A DNA stretch of 64,000 bases from Paraburkholderia sp. BCC1885 (GCF_900996235.1 NZ_CAAJGM010000099.1:1-64000), one strand, 5' to 3'. Numbered from the stretch's first letter, positions 33,932 to 44,510 are shown. Numbers and translations: made by a program. The notes: generated by a model not told the origin, from the letters alone.

Positions 33932-35322
33932 ATCTGCGTGCATCCCAGCAACCATACCCCTGCCCCCGCCAGCGATACGCATCCGAGCACCCCGAACGAC
34001 GGACCGAGCAGGCGCGTAACCCTCGCCGGCTTCACGTACCGGATCAGCAACAGTAACCACGACAGGTAGACGATCGTCTCGGAAGTCGCGGCGGCAACCA
34101 TCGCACCCGGGGCGCCGAAACGTGATCCGAGCAGAGCGAAGAGCATCACACCTGTACCCTGTGAAACAATCTGTCCCACAGTTCTCAGGTGCGGCAAACC
34201 GGCCGTCTCGAGCGCATGCCCGAGCGGTGTGGACAGACTCTGCATCAGGATCACGAGCGCGCCGACGAGCACCGCTGCGCGCAACCCGGATTGATAGGCG
34301 GGATCGTGTGCGTGACCGATAATCCGTACGACGAGCGGTGCCGTGATGACCACGGTCGTCGACAGCACAAGGCCGGTTGCGAGCAGGAAGATCGCTTCCC
34401 TGAACAGCAGGTCCGCCCACGTTGTCAGATGCTGGTCACGATATGCCTCGAACAACGCCGGATAGAAAGCCTGTCCGACCGCGCCGGGAATGGTGTAGAG
34501 GAACTGCGGAACACGCGAAGCGAGTGCAAACGTACCGACCACCGCGAGGCTCGAAGTCTTTCCGAGAACGAGCACACCGAGGTTCGGTGCCAGAATGTAA
34601 AGAAAGCCTGACAGCAGATAGGCGTGAAGTCCTGCAGTCAGGCGAACGGTGAAGTACCTTGCACGCCGCACACTGACGCGCAGTGAACGAAGCTGTAGTG
34701 AGCGGATGCCGAAAAAGCCGCCACACAGCAGGCCACAGCCGTAGGAAAGCGCCACCGCACCTGGGCGCTGCGCCGCGGAAACCGGCACGAGCAGGCCGGC
34801 TGACACGCAGGCAACCTGTGCCAGCGCCGCGCGCGTGCGTGTGCCGAAAACCGCCTTGGTGTCAGAACGCGACAACATCGCGCCTGTCGTCCAGACCGTC
34901 AGCATCGTCCCGGCGACCGCGGGAACAAGCATCAATTCGATGCATTCGCGCGACACGCTCCCGGCCACGGCGAATCTTAGCCACAGGAGTCCTGTCGTGA
35001 TCACCACCACCAAAAGCAGGCACCGGATATAAAGCGCCGTCACCGTGCATTCGCGCCAGCCGGCCGTGCGCCCCGATACCTCCCTGAGGTAGGTGTTCTG
35101 CAGCCCGAGTTCACAGAAATACCCCGCAAAGGATACGACCGCCAGGGCGTACGAAAACGCGCCGTACTGCTGAGCGGTAACGAGCTTCGCGATCACAATG
35201 GTCAGCAACGCCGACGCGATCCGATAAACAAGGTTGCCGCCCACGAGTCGGCCTGCATGCAGCACCATGGTCCGTAGCCCCGTTCGATGAGCGCCTGCCG
35301 TCGCCGGAAGTGGTCTGTTCAA
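33928..35322 (-). CDS. wzx: Polysaccharide flippase (Wzx-like, MOP superfamily)
   Basis: 464 residues with about 12-14 membrane segments. N-terminus: GGNLVYRIASALLTIVIAKL, QQYGAFSYALAVVSFAGYF. Such proteins move the lipid-linked repeat unit across the inner membrane for polymerisation. Its start overlaps the WecC stop by 4 bp, and its stop overlaps the next glycosyltransferase. Confidence 0.9.
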   Translation of the reverse strand: MNRPLPATAGAHRTGLRTMVLHAGRLVGGNLVYRIASALLTIVIAKLVTAQQYGAFSYALAVVSFAGYFCELGLQNTYLREVSGRTAGWRECTVTALYIRCLLLVVVITTGLLWLRFAVAGSVSRECIELMLVPAVAGTMLTVWTTGAMLSRSDTKAVFGTRTRAALAQVACVSAGLLVPVSAAQRPGAVALSYGCGLLCGGFFGIRSLQLRSLRVSVRRARYFTVRLTAGLHAYLLSGFLYILAPNLGVLVLGKTSSLAVVGTFALASRVPQFLYTIPGAVGQAFYPALFEAYRDQHLTTWADLLFREAIFLLATGLVLSTTVVITAPLVVRIIGHAHDPAYQSGLRAAVLVGALVILMQSLSTPLGHALETAGLPHLRTVGQIVSQGTGVMLFALLGSRFGAPGAMVAAATSETIVYLSWLLLLIRYVKPARVTRLLGPSFGVLGCVSLAGAGVWLLGCTQI

Positions 35323-36566
35323 CGCGTCACCTGAAAGATTCCGCGCGTATCCACGATCACCTTCTCGTGCAGCCTGAGGAGGTCAATGCGCCTGAATTCC
35401 CGGTGGTCCACGAGCAGGGCGACGATATCGGCCTGATTGAGCGCCGACGTCGCATCGCACAGCTCGACCTCGCCCGCGAGGCTCTCGGGTACCTCGTCGA
35501 TGTTCGGCTCCACCGCCAGCACGCGCCCATAACCACCCTTGGCGAGGGTCTCCACGATTGTCATGGCAGGACTTTCCCGCAGATCGTCGATATCCGCCTT
35601 GAAAGTCAGTCCGAAACATGCGATCACCGGCTCCCTGAAGCGGCCTGCCATCCGGCGGATACGCTCGATGATGTAATTCGGCTTGTCGTCGTTCACGAGT
35701 CGCGCCATTCTTATTAGCCGTGCTTCTTCAGGCGCAGAGTGAACGACAAACCACGGATCCACAGCGATGCAATGGCCGCCGACGCCCGGGCCCGGCTGGA
35801 GGATATCTACACGCGGATGCCGGTTTGCCAGCCGTATCAGCTCCCAGACATTGATATCGAGCCTGTCCGAGATGATCGATAGTTCGTTCGCAAACGCGAT
35901 ATTTACATCCCGGAAAGAGTTCTCCGTGAGCTTGCACATTTCCGCGGTGCGTACGTCTGTCTGCACACACTCGCCGCGTACAAAGATCTGGTACAGCTCT
36001 GTCGCAGTTTCGGCGCAACGACGGGTCATCCCGCCGATCACCCGGTCGTTTTCGACGAGCTCCCGGATCACATGGCCCGGCAATACCCGTTCCGGGCAGT
36101 GCGCGATGCGAATGTCGGACTCCTCGCCCGCGTCCTGCGGAAACGTAAGGTCCGGCCTCAGCCCCGCAAGCGTGGCCGCCATCTTCTCCGTTGTGCCCAC
36201 GGGCGAGGTCGATTCAAGTATCACCAGGTCCCCCACTTTCAGGACACCGGCCACGGCGCGGCTCGCCGCCTCGATGTAGCTCATGTCCGGTCGATGATCT
36301 TCCATTACGGGCGTTGGCACTGCGATCAGGAAGGCGTCAGCGGGCTCGATCACGGTCGTCGCCCGAAGATAGCCCTCGGTCACTGCGGCGTGAACCAGCA
36401 TGTCGAGCTCCGGCTCGACAATATGGATTTCGCCGTGGTTGATCGTACTCACCGTGTCAGCGTTAATGTCGACGCCGATGACATGCCTGCGGCGTGATGC
36501 GAAGGCGGCGGCTGTCGGCAACCCGATGTACCCCAGCCCGATGATGGAAATAACGTCAAATCCCAT
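35319..36566 (-). CDS. wecC: UDP-N-acetyl-D-mannosamine dehydrogenase
   Basis: 415 residues from ATG 36566. Converts UDP-ManNAc to UDP-ManNAcA with NAD. Motifs: ISIIGLGYIGLPTAAAF (NAD binding), LILESTSPVGTTEKMA, IAHCPERVLPG, VRTAEMCKLTENSFRDVNIAFANEL (central helix), GPGVGGHCIAVDPWF and the active-site CFGLTFKADIDDLRESPA. The length fits WecC. 28 bp downstream of wecB, whose product makes its substrate. Confidence 0.93.
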   Translation of the reverse strand: MGFDVISIIGLGYIGLPTAAAFASRRRHVIGVDINADTVSTINHGEIHIVEPELDMLVHAAVTEGYLRATTVIEPADAFLIAVPTPVMEDHRPDMSYIEAASRAVAGVLKVGDLVILESTSPVGTTEKMAATLAGLRPDLTFPQDAGEESDIRIAHCPERVLPGHVIRELVENDRVIGGMTRRCAETATELYQIFVRGECVQTDVRTAEMCKLTENSFRDVNIAFANELSIISDRLDINVWELIRLANRHPRVDILQPGPGVGGHCIAVDPWFVVHSAPEEARLIRMARLVNDDKPNYIIERIRRMAGRFREPVIACFGLTFKADIDDLRESPAMTIVETLAKGGYGRVLAVEPNIDEVPESLAGEVELCDATSALNQADIVALLVDHREFRRIDLLRLHEKVIVDTRGIFQVTR

Positions 36567-36594
36567 GACTCTGATCCTTATCCTTTCCGCTCCA

Positions 36595-37770
36595 TCACGC
36601 GACCACTGCCGGGCCGTTCGTCGATACAAGGCTCGCATGCAGCGCGCGCACCAGTTCCGATACGATCCGGTCGCTGGCCAGGCCGTCTCCATATGGACTA
36701 TGCGCACGGCTCATCGCCTGGTAAGCCACCGGGTCATCGAGCAGCCGCCGCACCTCGTCCACAATGCGCGGTGTATCCGTACCCACGAGCCGTACCGTCC
36801 CGGCAGTGACGGCCTCTGGCCGCTCAGTCGTCTCGCGCATGACCAGGACCGGCTTACCGAGCGCCGGTGCCTCTTCCTGAACACCGCCAGAGTCGGTCAT
36901 AACGAGATAGGCCCTCGTCATCAGGTACACGAACTCTGGATACCCCGCAGGCTCTTCCAGATAAATATTCGGAATATCTCCGAGCAGGCGGGTGACGGGT
37001 TCGCGAACATTGGGATTCAGATGCACCGGATACAGGATCTGGACGTCGGGATACGCGTGCGCAATCTGCCCGAGCGCCGCGCAGATCGATTCGAACCCGT
37101 GTCCAAAGTTCTCGCGTCGATGGCCCGTCACAAGAAGGAGGCGCCGCCCGGATTCGAGATAAGCAAAGCGCCTGCGCAACCGTGCCGAAAGGGCATCGTC
37201 GTCGGACAGTCGCCGCACGGCCATCAGCAACGCATCGATGACGGTGTTTCCGGTCACCATGATGCAATCGTCTTCCACCCCCTCGCGCATCAGGTTAAGA
37301 CGTGCGACGCTCGTTGGCGCAAAGTGCCATCGTGCAAGTGCCGCCGTCAGCTTCCGGTTGCCTTCCTCCGGCCATGGCGAATAGAGCTCGCCTGTACGCA
37401 ACCCCGCTTCCACGTGGGCGACCGGAATGCGCGCGTAATAGGCGGCAAGCGATGCAGCCAGTGTCGTCGTGGTATCGCCATGCACCATGACTGCATCCGG
37501 CCGCTCGACCATAAGCAGATCTCCGAGTCTGTCCAGAATGCGGCCCGTAAGACCGCCCAGCGTCTGGCCGGGCTGCATGACACCAAGATCAAAATCCGGC
37601 GTGATACCGAAATAATCCAGCACCTGATCGAGCATCGAACGATGCTGTCCCGTCACGCATACGCTGCATTCAAGTATCCCACTCGCCCGCAACAGGATCA
37701 CTACCGGCGCGAGCTTGATTGCCTCCGGACGCGTCCCGAACACCGCCATAACCTTCCTAGGCATGTTCAT
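36595..37770 (-). CDS. wecB: UDP-N-acetylglucosamine 2-epimerase (non-hydrolysing)
   Basis: 391 residues. Interconverts UDP-GlcNAc and UDP-ManNAc. Motifs: [124 protein letters not shown]. All catalytic blocks are present, and the length is right. Overlaps the end of wzc by 14 bp. Confidence 0.95.
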   Translation of the reverse strand: MNMPRKVMAVFGTRPEAIKLAPVVILLRASGILECSVCVTGQHRSMLDQVLDYFGITPDFDLGVMQPGQTLGGLTGRILDRLGDLLMVERPDAVMVHGDTTTTLAASLAAYYARIPVAHVEAGLRTGELYSPWPEEGNRKLTAALARWHFAPTSVARLNLMREGVEDDCIMVTGNTVIDALLMAVRRLSDDDALSARLRRRFAYLESGRRLLLVTGHRRENFGHGFESICAALGQIAHAYPDVQILYPVHLNPNVREPVTRLLGDIPNIYLEEPAGYPEFVYLMTRAYLVMTDSGGVQEEAPALGKPVLVMRETTERPEAVTAGTVRLVGTDTPRIVDEVRRLLDDPVAYQAMSRAHSPYGDGLASDRIVSELVRALHASLVSTNGPAVVA

Positions 37771-40039
37771 TGGCTATCCCTCCCGTCCGGCTCACTTCCA
37801 CCGTATGCGCCGCAGTACTGTCGCGGCGGTAATATCCACCGTAGTTTCCGTAGGCGTTGGACCGCAAACCCGGCGTAAATCCATTCAGTACGACACGGCC
37901 AACAAGTGCGCCCGAACGTTGCAGACGTTTGGCCGATTCGAGAATCTGACCACCAGTCGTCACGCCCGCTCTCGCAACCAGCAGCACGGTGCCCGCAGAC
38001 GCCGCCAGGATCGTCGTATCGGCAACCGGCAGCACGGGCGGAGAGTCGACCACCACCATGTCGTAGTCTCTGGCGGCACGCTCAAGGACCTCGCCGATGT
38101 GCCCTTTCATCAGCAGATCGTCTGCCTGATCAAGAAGGCCCCCTGAGCAAAGCAGATCAACGTTCGCGCTCACTTCTGTCGAAATCGCAGATTCGAGCCG
38201 CATCCCACCCCGCAGCACGTCGGACAGGCCCGGACCGGCGATCCCAAAGTCGCGTCGCAACTGGCCCCGTCGCAGATCGGCATCAACCAGCAGCACCCGC
38301 TCATTGGCAAGCCCCAGCAGGATCGCCAGATTGGCGGCAACAAAGGATTTGCCCGTCCCCGGCGATGGCCCGGTCACCAGAATGACGTTGTTGACCTTGG
38401 GATCGGGCTGGGCGAGCTGGACAGCCGTGCGCAGGCTACGTAATGCTTCAACGCTCGGATCGTTAGGCATCTCGATCGTAAGCAACGTCGAGCGTCCGAG
38501 CCCCCGGTCGTGCAGACGCGTCAGTTGTCGCTGTGAACGGCTTTCCGGGATAGCCGCGACCACGTCGAGCAGTGTTTCGCGCTCAACATCAACCGGGTCG
38601 GTCAGGAGTCCCCCCGCCAACGCGGTACGCACAAAGACGTATCCCACGCCAATCAGCGGCCCAGCAACGAGCGCCACCGCCATGACGATGAGCGGGCGCG
38701 GCCACACCGGTTCCTCTGGGACCACAGCCCGGTCAACGAGGCGCACGTTGCCGATCCTGCCCGCCCTCGCAAGCCTAAGTTGCTGGATGCTGTTGAGCAG
38801 CCCCACATAAAGCCCCGTATCGACCCGTACATCGCGCGTGAGCCGCACGAGCCCCTGCTGGTCATTGGGCAACTGCTGCAGGGCCTGGTCAAAGCCGGCC
38901 AGACTCTTCCTTGCCTCTTCGATCTGCTGGTCCGCCGCTACGACAGCCGGATGTCGGACTGACAGGGTAGCCAGCAACTCCGTGCGCTTTTGCTGCAACT
39001 GCAGTAGTGCCCCCTGCTGCTGAACGGACTGCTCCAGAATTGCCTTTGCCTGTTCAGTGAGGTCAATGACCTTATGGCGATTCTGATATGCGGTGAGCCT
39101 GTCTTCGGACGCCTCCAGCTCGCGCCGCGTTTGCGGCAACTGCGCCTCGAGAAACGCAAGCGACTGGTTTGCCGTCTCGACCCGACGGTTCTCGTTCTGC
39201 TGCACGTAGCTCGACGCGATCTCGTTCATGATCGCCGCAGCCCGGTTCGGATCGGCATCCTTGTACGACACACCGATAACTCCGGACTGGTCTTTACCCT
39301 CTTCGACAATCTTGAGCTTCTTCTGCAATTCGCTGATGACCTTCAGGCGCGAGTGGCGTACCAGTTCGAACATTACTCCGGCACGTCCTCGCATCTGCGT
39401 GAGCTGCAGGGTGACCAGGCCCTCGTTCGTCTTCACTACCAGTGGCTCGCCAACGCGACCGGTCACGTTATCTGTCAGGTCCGGGCCAGACAAAAGGAAG
39501 CGGTTGTCATCAAACGCGGTGACGAAAAACCTGTCGTCCTCCCACTCGCGCGGCACGTCAAACCTGGATACCGCGATCCGTTCGTCGCCCCACGCATAAC
39601 CACCCCACCCCAGCAGGCCCGGTGCGGCGGGCCTGCGATTCCAGCCCGATATCCACCTCCCGATGAGTGGAAACCGCTTCGGACCCGCCTCAATGTACAG
39701 CCTGAGGTTATCAACGGCGCGCTCTGTGACCAGACGCGACTGCAGTATCTGCATCTCCCCGTCGTCCGTCGACTTGACGTCAAACAGGCTAGCAAGACTC
39801 CCAATCACGTTTCCGACCGCCGCCGTTGCGTCGTCGGTGCTGTCCTCGACCTGGACCATGATGTCCGCGCGGTAAGCCGGGCTTGCCACGACCAGGTACA
39901 GCGCCCCGACCAGAAGCATGACAAGCATCGAGACCAGGATTGATCTCGTGTTCTGTATCATCAGGTCAGCAATTGCGCGCAAATCGATCTGATCATCGCT
40001 ACCCGCGCCGCCTGCCATTGCTCTCACATCATCTTTCAT
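37757..40039 (-). CDS. wzc: Polysaccharide co-polymerase / bacterial tyrosine kinase (Wzc)
   Basis: 760 residues. N-terminal Wzz domain with two membrane segments ([18 protein letters not shown] at about 33-52; [19 protein letters not shown] near 450) and a long periplasmic coiled coil. The C-terminal BY-kinase has Walker [11 protein letters not shown], Walker A' LLVDADLRR and Walker [14 protein letters not shown], then a tyrosine cluster ([13 protein letters not shown], four Tyr) for autophosphorylation. It controls chain length and export with Wza, and is reset by the Wzb phosphatase 6 bp upstream. Confidence 0.95.
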   Translation of the reverse strand: MKDDVRAMAGGAGSDDQIDLRAIADLMIQNTRSILVSMLVMLLVGALYLVVASPAYRADIMVQVEDSTDDATAAVGNVIGSLASLFDVKSTDDGEMQILQSRLVTERAVDNLRLYIEAGPKRFPLIGRWISGWNRRPAAPGLLGWGGYAWGDERIAVSRFDVPREWEDDRFFVTAFDDNRFLLSGPDLTDNVTGRVGEPLVVKTNEGLVTLQLTQMRGRAGVMFELVRHSRLKVISELQKKLKIVEEGKDQSGVIGVSYKDADPNRAAAIMNEIASSYVQQNENRRVETANQSLAFLEAQLPQTRRELEASEDRLTAYQNRHKVIDLTEQAKAILEQSVQQQGALLQLQQKRTELLATLSVRHPAVVAADQQIEEARKSLAGFDQALQQLPNDQQGLVRLTRDVRVDTGLYVGLLNSIQQLRLARAGRIGNVRLVDRAVVPEEPVWPRPLIVMAVALVAGPLIGVGYVFVRTALAGGLLTDPVDVERETLLDVVAAIPESRSQRQLTRLHDRGLGRSTLLTIEMPNDPSVEALRSLRTAVQLAQPDPKVNNVILVTGPSPGTGKSFVAANLAILLGLANERVLLVDADLRRGQLRRDFGIAGPGLSDVLRGGMRLESAISTEVSANVDLLCSGGLLDQADDLLMKGHIGEVLERAARDYDMVVVDSPPVLPVADTTILAASAGTVLLVARAGVTTGGQILESAKRLQRSGALVGRVVLNGFTPGLRSNAYGNYGGYYRRDSTAAHTVEVSRTGGIANEHA

Positions 40040-40045
40040 TGACCG

Positions 40046-40534
40046 TCACATCTCTCTTGCGCCACCTGACGGCCGTGCATCCGGCGCCGCCGAACGCAAC
40101 TTCCCCCGAAGTGCATTGATCCGCGTTGCCCATTCGCCGACACTGGCGGCGATGAGCCCCATCACCTCTTCATACGCAACCAGCCCCTTCCCGTAGGGGT
40201 CCGGGACGTCGTCCGCACGCCACAGCCGATGCACTTTCCCGCGCAGGGTGGGAAATTCGCGCTCAATGTGCCGTTGATGCACGTGCTCCATCACAAGGAT
40301 CAGGTCGACACCTTCGAGCATTGCGCGGTCCAGACACCGGGCGCGATGACCAGACAGATCAATCCCACATTCACGAAGAAGATGTGCCGCGACAGGGTCG
40401 ACGGGCGTGCCGTTCTGCGCGTGCACGCCGGCGGAAGTGACACGCACACCCTGCAACGTCTGTCCCAGTAGCCCCATCGCCATCGGACTGCGGCACAGGT
40501 TGCCTGTGCAGACGGTAAGGACCGAGCCAATCAT
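40046..40534 (-). CDS. wzb: Low-molecular-weight protein-tyrosine phosphatase (Wzb)
   Basis: 162 residues. The P-loop VCTGNLCRSPMA is the C-x5-R(S) signature, and the general-acid loop DVPDPYGKG is present. Removes phosphate from the Wzc tyrosine cluster. The start overlaps the wza stop by 4 bp. Slightly longer than the family's usual 145-155, owing to a C-terminal tail. Confidence 0.95.
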   Translation of the reverse strand: MIGSVLTVCTGNLCRSPMAMGLLGQTLQGVRVTSAGVHAQNGTPVDPVAAHLLRECGIDLSGHRARCLDRAMLEGVDLILVMEHVHQRHIEREFPTLRGKVHRLWRADDVPDPYGKGLVAYEEVMGLIAASVGEWATRINALRGKLRSAAPDARPSGGAREM

Positions 40535-41703
40535 TTCGTCACCACGGCCGCTGTGAGGCCCGCATCGATCGCCGGCAGGAGCAGGCTCAGGACACGGTTA
40601 AACCTCACCAGATCGCTCGCATCGACGTAGACGATGTCATTGGGTTCAAGCGGGAACCGGCTCGCGAGCATCATGGCGACAGGCGAACGCGCATCGAGAT
40701 GAAAGACCTGCGGCATCCCTGACTCCTGCACGCCCCGGATCACGTAAAGCTGCTGGGGACTGGACGTACCGGGATTGAAGCTGCCCGCCTGGGATAGCGC
40801 GTCAGCCAGCATGAGCCGTCCGTCCTCGCGCGGTACCGCCGTCACGGGTCGATTCACCTCTCCCATCACGAAGACGCCGCTCTCCTCCCTCGGCATGACG
40901 CGCACCATGTCGCCCCGCCGCAATGTCAGGTCTGGAAAGCCCTGGCCGCCGCGCGTCACGGCGACATCCAGCACGTACGTTTGTCCGCTGCGGGTGAGCA
41001 GCACACGCCCCTGATCTGCGTTGTCCGTGAAACCGCCTGCCCGCCCGATAGCCTCGGCCAAGGTCATCGGTACATCGTTAAGCAGCTGTATTCCTGGTGC
41101 ATGCACCTCGCCGTCGACGTAGACCTGCCGTGACCGGAATGAAGCGACCCGCACCGTCACCTGGGGATCCTGGAAGTACACCGTCAATGCGGCGACAATC
41201 TTCTTCTGTATTTGCGCAGGCGTCAGACCTTCGACGCTCACGCTCCCCGCAAATGGAAACTGGATGTCTCCGGCCTGGTCCACGACAAAGCCGGCGGGCG
41301 GGTCGGATGGCCGTGCGGCCGTCTGATTCTGCGAGCCCTGGGCGATCGCGAGTTCAGGATGGTCCCAGACGGTAATCTGCAGCACGTCCGCGGGCCCCAG
41401 CGTATAGGGAAGATTCGCGCCCGAGAGTTCTACCGCGGCCTTGTCATTGGCTTGACGCAGTTCGCTCGACATGCGGTTGATCGTCGCTAACGTGATATCG
41501 GTCAGCACGGGAACCGGGCGTGAGGATAGCGCCTGGGTGCCGTGATCCCGTCGTGCCATCTGCACGTCATCCATTTGCATGCCCGGTACCTCACCACAGG
41601 CGGCGAGCAACGCACACAACGCGGCGCCGAGCACGATCACAGGCCACGGACCCTCACAGCGGCTGCCGCTGAGCAGGCCCTCACGGAATTTCATCAAACT
41701 CAC
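40531..41703 (-). CDS. wza: Polysaccharide export outer-membrane lipoprotein (Wza)
   Basis: 390 residues. A GTG start at 41703 is chosen for AAAGGGG before it; ATG 41694 is possible. Lipoprotein signal with LLAACG (Cys about residue 36). Domains: YTLGPADVLQITVWDHPEL (Poly_export), DQAGDIQFPFAGSVSVEGLTPAQIQKKIV, VYVDGEVHAPGIQLL and GVFVMGEVNRPV SLBB-type repeats, and a C-terminal amphipathic helix. Forms the octameric outer-membrane channel. 72 bp downstream of the sugar-phosphate transferase. Confidence 0.94.
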   Translation of the reverse strand: MSLMKFREGLLSGSRCEGPWPVIVLGAALCALLAACGEVPGMQMDDVQMARRDHGTQALSSRPVPVLTDITLATINRMSSELRQANDKAAVELSGANLPYTLGPADVLQITVWDHPELAIAQGSQNQTAARPSDPPAGFVVDQAGDIQFPFAGSVSVEGLTPAQIQKKIVAALTVYFQDPQVTVRVASFRSRQVYVDGEVHAPGIQLLNDVPMTLAEAIGRAGGFTDNADQGRVLLTRSGQTYVLDVAVTRGGQGFPDLTLRRGDMVRVMPREESGVFVMGEVNRPVTAVPREDGRLMLADALSQAGSFNPGTSSPQQLYVIRGVQESGMPQVFHLDARSPVAMMLASRFPLEPNDIVYVDASDLVRFNRVLSLLLPAIDAGLTAAVVTK

Positions 41704-41775
41704 AACGTCCCCTTTCCTGCATTTCCAGTTAGCGCACCGTGGCCCGCGCGCGGTTGTCTTCCGGCCTGCAGATTC

Positions 41776-42705
41776 CTAGTACGCATTTCTGGCAGCCAGA
41801 CCACCGAGAACGGTGCGCGCAATGATTTGCATATCGAGCAGGATTGACCAGTGCCTGACGTAATAAAGATCGAACTCGACCCTCGCTGCCATCTTTTCAA
41901 CATGCTCCGTCTCTCCCCTGAGCCCATGGATCTGCGCCCATCCCGTAATGCCAGGCTTGACGCTTTGGCGCTCGCTGTACCCAGGAATGAGCGGTTCGTA
42001 GAAGTCGTCATGTTCGACCGCGTGAGGGCGCGGGCCGACAACCGACATCTCGCCCTTGAGCACGTTGAACAGTTGCGGCAGTTCATCCAGACTGGTACGA
42101 CGCAACCACCGGCCGAGCCCGGTGACTCGCGCGTCGTGACGGGTCGCCTGAATGAGCGCACCGTCGTCTCGCGAGTGGACATGCATCGTTCTGAATTTGT
42201 AGATGATGAATACGCACCCCAACCGTCCGCGACGCCGCTGGGTGAAAAGCACCGGGCCCCGCGACGAGGCCTTAACCGCCAGCGCTATCATCAGTAGCAG
42301 GGGACACAGAGCCACGAGCGCGCTCGCACAGGAAAGCCGGTCGAAAAGCTCCTTCGCGGTCAATCCGATCGTCCCGCGGCGAGTTCGAGGAACAGACGGT
42401 GGCTTCCCTCCGGTTGCGACCGCAACTTCCGCGCAGGCAGCAACGGACATGGCTCTGGTGACAGTCCCCCGCCCGATCGATCGCATCGGGTCAACTGCGT
42501 GCGAGAGCAATACGGCTGGCTCCGCCTCCCCGGTACCGCATAGCCGCGCCGAACCCATATCGGAATGGCACCTCGCCTCAGTCCCGTGTGCGCCTCGGGA
42601 GCCCGCAGCATTCCTGTCATCAACAGGGCGCCCAGATCCTCCCCTTTGCGCAACAGTCCCCGCCTCGCTCAGCGCGGTTTCGCAAGGACGCTCAAACACA
42701 TCCAT
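41776..42705 (-). CDS. Initiating sugar-phosphate transferase (WbaP/WcaJ-type, bacterial sugar transferase)
   Basis: 309 residues from ATG 42705; the open frame extends upstream through the H-NS-like gene but is not used. The N-terminal 120 residues have no clear multi-helix domain. The C-terminal catalytic domain starts with KELFDRLSCASALVALCPLLL (membrane segment), GPVLFTQRRRGRLG, IYKFRTMHV, LGRWLRRTSLDELPQLFNVLKGEMSVVGPRPHAVEH, KPGITGWAQIHGLRGET and LYYVRHWS. It transfers hexose- or HexNAc-1-phosphate to undecaprenyl phosphate, the first step of the repeat unit. Gene 1 of the operon. Confidence 0.93.
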   Translation of the reverse strand: MDVFERPCETALSEAGTVAQRGGSGRPVDDRNAAGSRGAHGTEARCHSDMGSARLCGTGEAEPAVLLSHAVDPMRSIGRGTVTRAMSVAACAEVAVATGGKPPSVPRTRRGTIGLTAKELFDRLSCASALVALCPLLLMIALAVKASSRGPVLFTQRRRGRLGCVFIIYKFRTMHVHSRDDGALIQATRHDARVTGLGRWLRRTSLDELPQLFNVLKGEMSVVGPRPHAVEHDDFYEPLIPGYSERQSVKPGITGWAQIHGLRGETEHVEKMAARVEFDLYYVRHWSILLDMQIIARTVLGGLAARNAY

Positions 42706-42787
42706 CCCCGACCCCCTACTCTTTTCTGTCACCGCATTCTTGCGATATGCCCCCTTCGCGTCCCGGTCAGCACTCGGCGGCGAAACA

Positions 42788-43075
42788 TCACCGGATGACC
42801 AGGGAATCAGAGTCTTTCTCGTTAAACCAGTTAGGCCTTCGCCCCCGTCCCGACCACGTTGCGCCCGAAACGGGATCCCTGTATTTAGCCAGCCGGCGCA
42901 GTGGCTTCGCTTTACGTCGGTCACTTCGTTCGTCCAGATCCGCGACGCTGAGGTTGTACTCACGCATCCTGCGTTTGATGTCCACTATCACTTCCCGGAT
43001 CTCAGCTCTGCGCGTCTCTTCGATCTGAAGCTCAAGTTCTGCCTTCTTGGCAAGTAACTGCCGGTACGTCGACAT
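42788..43075 (-). CDS. H-NS-family nucleoid protein
   Basis: 95 residues with AAGGAAG before the ATG. N-terminal coiled coil (YRQLLAKKAELELQIEETRR) for oligomerisation, and C-terminal DNA-binding motif KYRDPVSGATWSGRGRRPNW. Burkholderia-type H-NS proteins bind AT-rich DNA and silence horizontally acquired genes. It lies 82 bp upstream of the exopolysaccharide operon on the same strand, so could be its local regulator or the first gene of the transcript. Confidence 0.92.
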   Translation of the reverse strand: MSTYRQLLAKKAELELQIEETRRAEIREVIVDIKRRMREYNLSVADLDERSDRRKAKPLRRLAKYRDPVSGATWSGRGRRPNWFNEKDSDSLVIR

Positions 43076-43250
43076 ATCTCAGTTCTTCCTTTCATCGATC
43101 GCATAACCGATTACCGTGGGTCTCCGCGCCATCGGACTCACAGACGCGCATGCGTCCGCCCGGAGATTCACGCCTGGGTCTGCCGGCCCGAGGGCGGTAG
43201 TCGAAACCAAATTGTTTTTGCCGACATTCAACCCGGTGAACCGGTTGGGT

Positions 43251-44510
43251 CTACCGTTGATCCCGGATCCGCCCTACTGAAGGTTTCACGCTAGCCGTAC
43301 CAGCGCGCGAGAACAGGTAACCCTGAAGCCATGTCGCGCCGCTTTTTCGTGAGATTTCCGCATCCTCATCGCTTTCGATGCCCTCAACGACCACATCTGC
43401 AGCGCATGTTTTCGCCAATCCAATCAGTTGCCTCAGACGCTCGGCCGCCACTGCGTCCTCGCTGGTCTGCCGCACATACGCATGATCTATCTTGGCGATG
43501 TCGACACCGAGATCAATGAGCGCTCTCAGGCTGCTGTGGCCCGCACCTACGTCATCCAGTGCGACGCGGCAACCGAGTGACTGGAGCGACTCAACAAAAT
43601 CGCGCGCTGCGGCAATATCGTGGAATGGCGCCGTCTCCGTGATCTCTATAATCAGTCTCGACGCGATGTCGGGCTCCTCGCTCAACGCCGTCGCTATGAA
43701 CGCCCACCATGCATCAAGCCTTGCACTTTGAGCAGAGACATTGCAGCCGAGGCACACGTTCCGGTTAAGCCGCAAGGTATCGATGACTGACTCGACGACC
43801 CACTGATCAAGCCTGCGCACGAGTCCCACTCTTTCAAGCGCGGGCACCAGACTACCCACGCGTGTGACAACTCCGCCGTCGGCCTCGCAAAGCAATGCTT
43901 CGTAGTACCGGGTGAGCCCCGTGCTGCCCGCGTCACGGACAGGTTCCCATTCGAAACCCAGTCGATCCTCGTCCAGAGCATTGAACAGGGCTGCGGCAAC
44001 ATTCATGTCCGCAACGTACCCGTCTCGCCACTCGAGACTTCCTGGCTGGTGGGCCATCGCCTTTGACCCGACTGCGGCGATGTCGAATGGCTCTTCGGTC
44101 CACGGAGCGACCGCTGCGGAAATGACCGCGAGTATGGGTCCATCCGGTGTCTCAATCGGCCTCTCCCCGAGCGAAGACAGGATCCGCTCAAGAAGGACAG
44201 TGACTCTGGGCGCGCGCAGCCCATCCCACAATTCGGGCCACGATTGGATATCAAAGACGAAAAGGATGTGTTCGCCACTCATCGACACGATGCCCGGCTC
44301 GGATGCGCAGATCTGACGAGCCCGCTCGTGCACGATCTGCCGCAGCGTAGCTGCGACCGTCGCGCCGTGAACGTGTTCGATCTGAGTCAGGTTGCAGATG
44401 GAAGCGACAATGCAAAGCGCATCGGCCGGTGCTGACTGTGACGACGACCGGACGCCAAGCCGCGAGAGCAGTTCCGTCAATTGAGGTGACGGGTAGAGGT
44501 GGTCATTCAT
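43251..44510 (-). CDS. GGDEF-like/EAL-domain protein (c-di-GMP phosphodiesterase candidate)
   Basis: 419 residues from ATG 44510. The N-terminal half is a degenerate GGDEF domain: the GGDEF loop reads MSGEHILFVF, so cyclase activity is unlikely. The C-terminal half is an EAL domain with the YYEALL motif, NVSAQSARLDAWWA, IIEITETAPF, ALDDVGAGHSSLRALIDLGVDIAKID and VVVEGIE. Asn, Glu, Asp-Asp and Lys positions used for metal and c-di-GMP binding are present, so it may be active. Close to the exopolysaccharide operon, a usual c-di-GMP target; the link is inferred. Confidence 0.85.
   Translation of the reverse strand: MNDHLYPSPQLTELLSRLGVRSSSQSAPADALCIVASICNLTQIEHVHGATVAATLRQIVHERARQICASEPGIVSMSGEHILFVFDIQSWPELWDGLRAPRVTVLLERILSSLGERPIETPDGPILAVISAAVAPWTEEPFDIAAVGSKAMAHQPGSLEWRDGYVADMNVAAALFNALDEDRLGFEWEPVRDAGSTGLTRYYEALLCEADGGVVTRVGSLVPALERVGLVRRLDQWVVESVIDTLRLNRNVCLGCNVSAQSARLDAWWAFIATALSEEPDIASRLIIEITETAPFHDIAAARDFVESLQSLGCRVALDDVGAGHSSLRALIDLGVDIAKIDHAYVRQTSEDAVAAERLRQLIGLAKTCAADVVVEGIESDEDAEISRKSGATWLQGYLFSRAGTASVKPSVGRIRDQR

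Noticed and set aside
36400..37878. 492-codon open frame on the plus strand
   Set aside because: Antisense to wecB and wecC, which have clear motifs on the minus strand.
39074..39943. 289-codon open frame on the plus strand
   Set aside because: Antisense to wzc.
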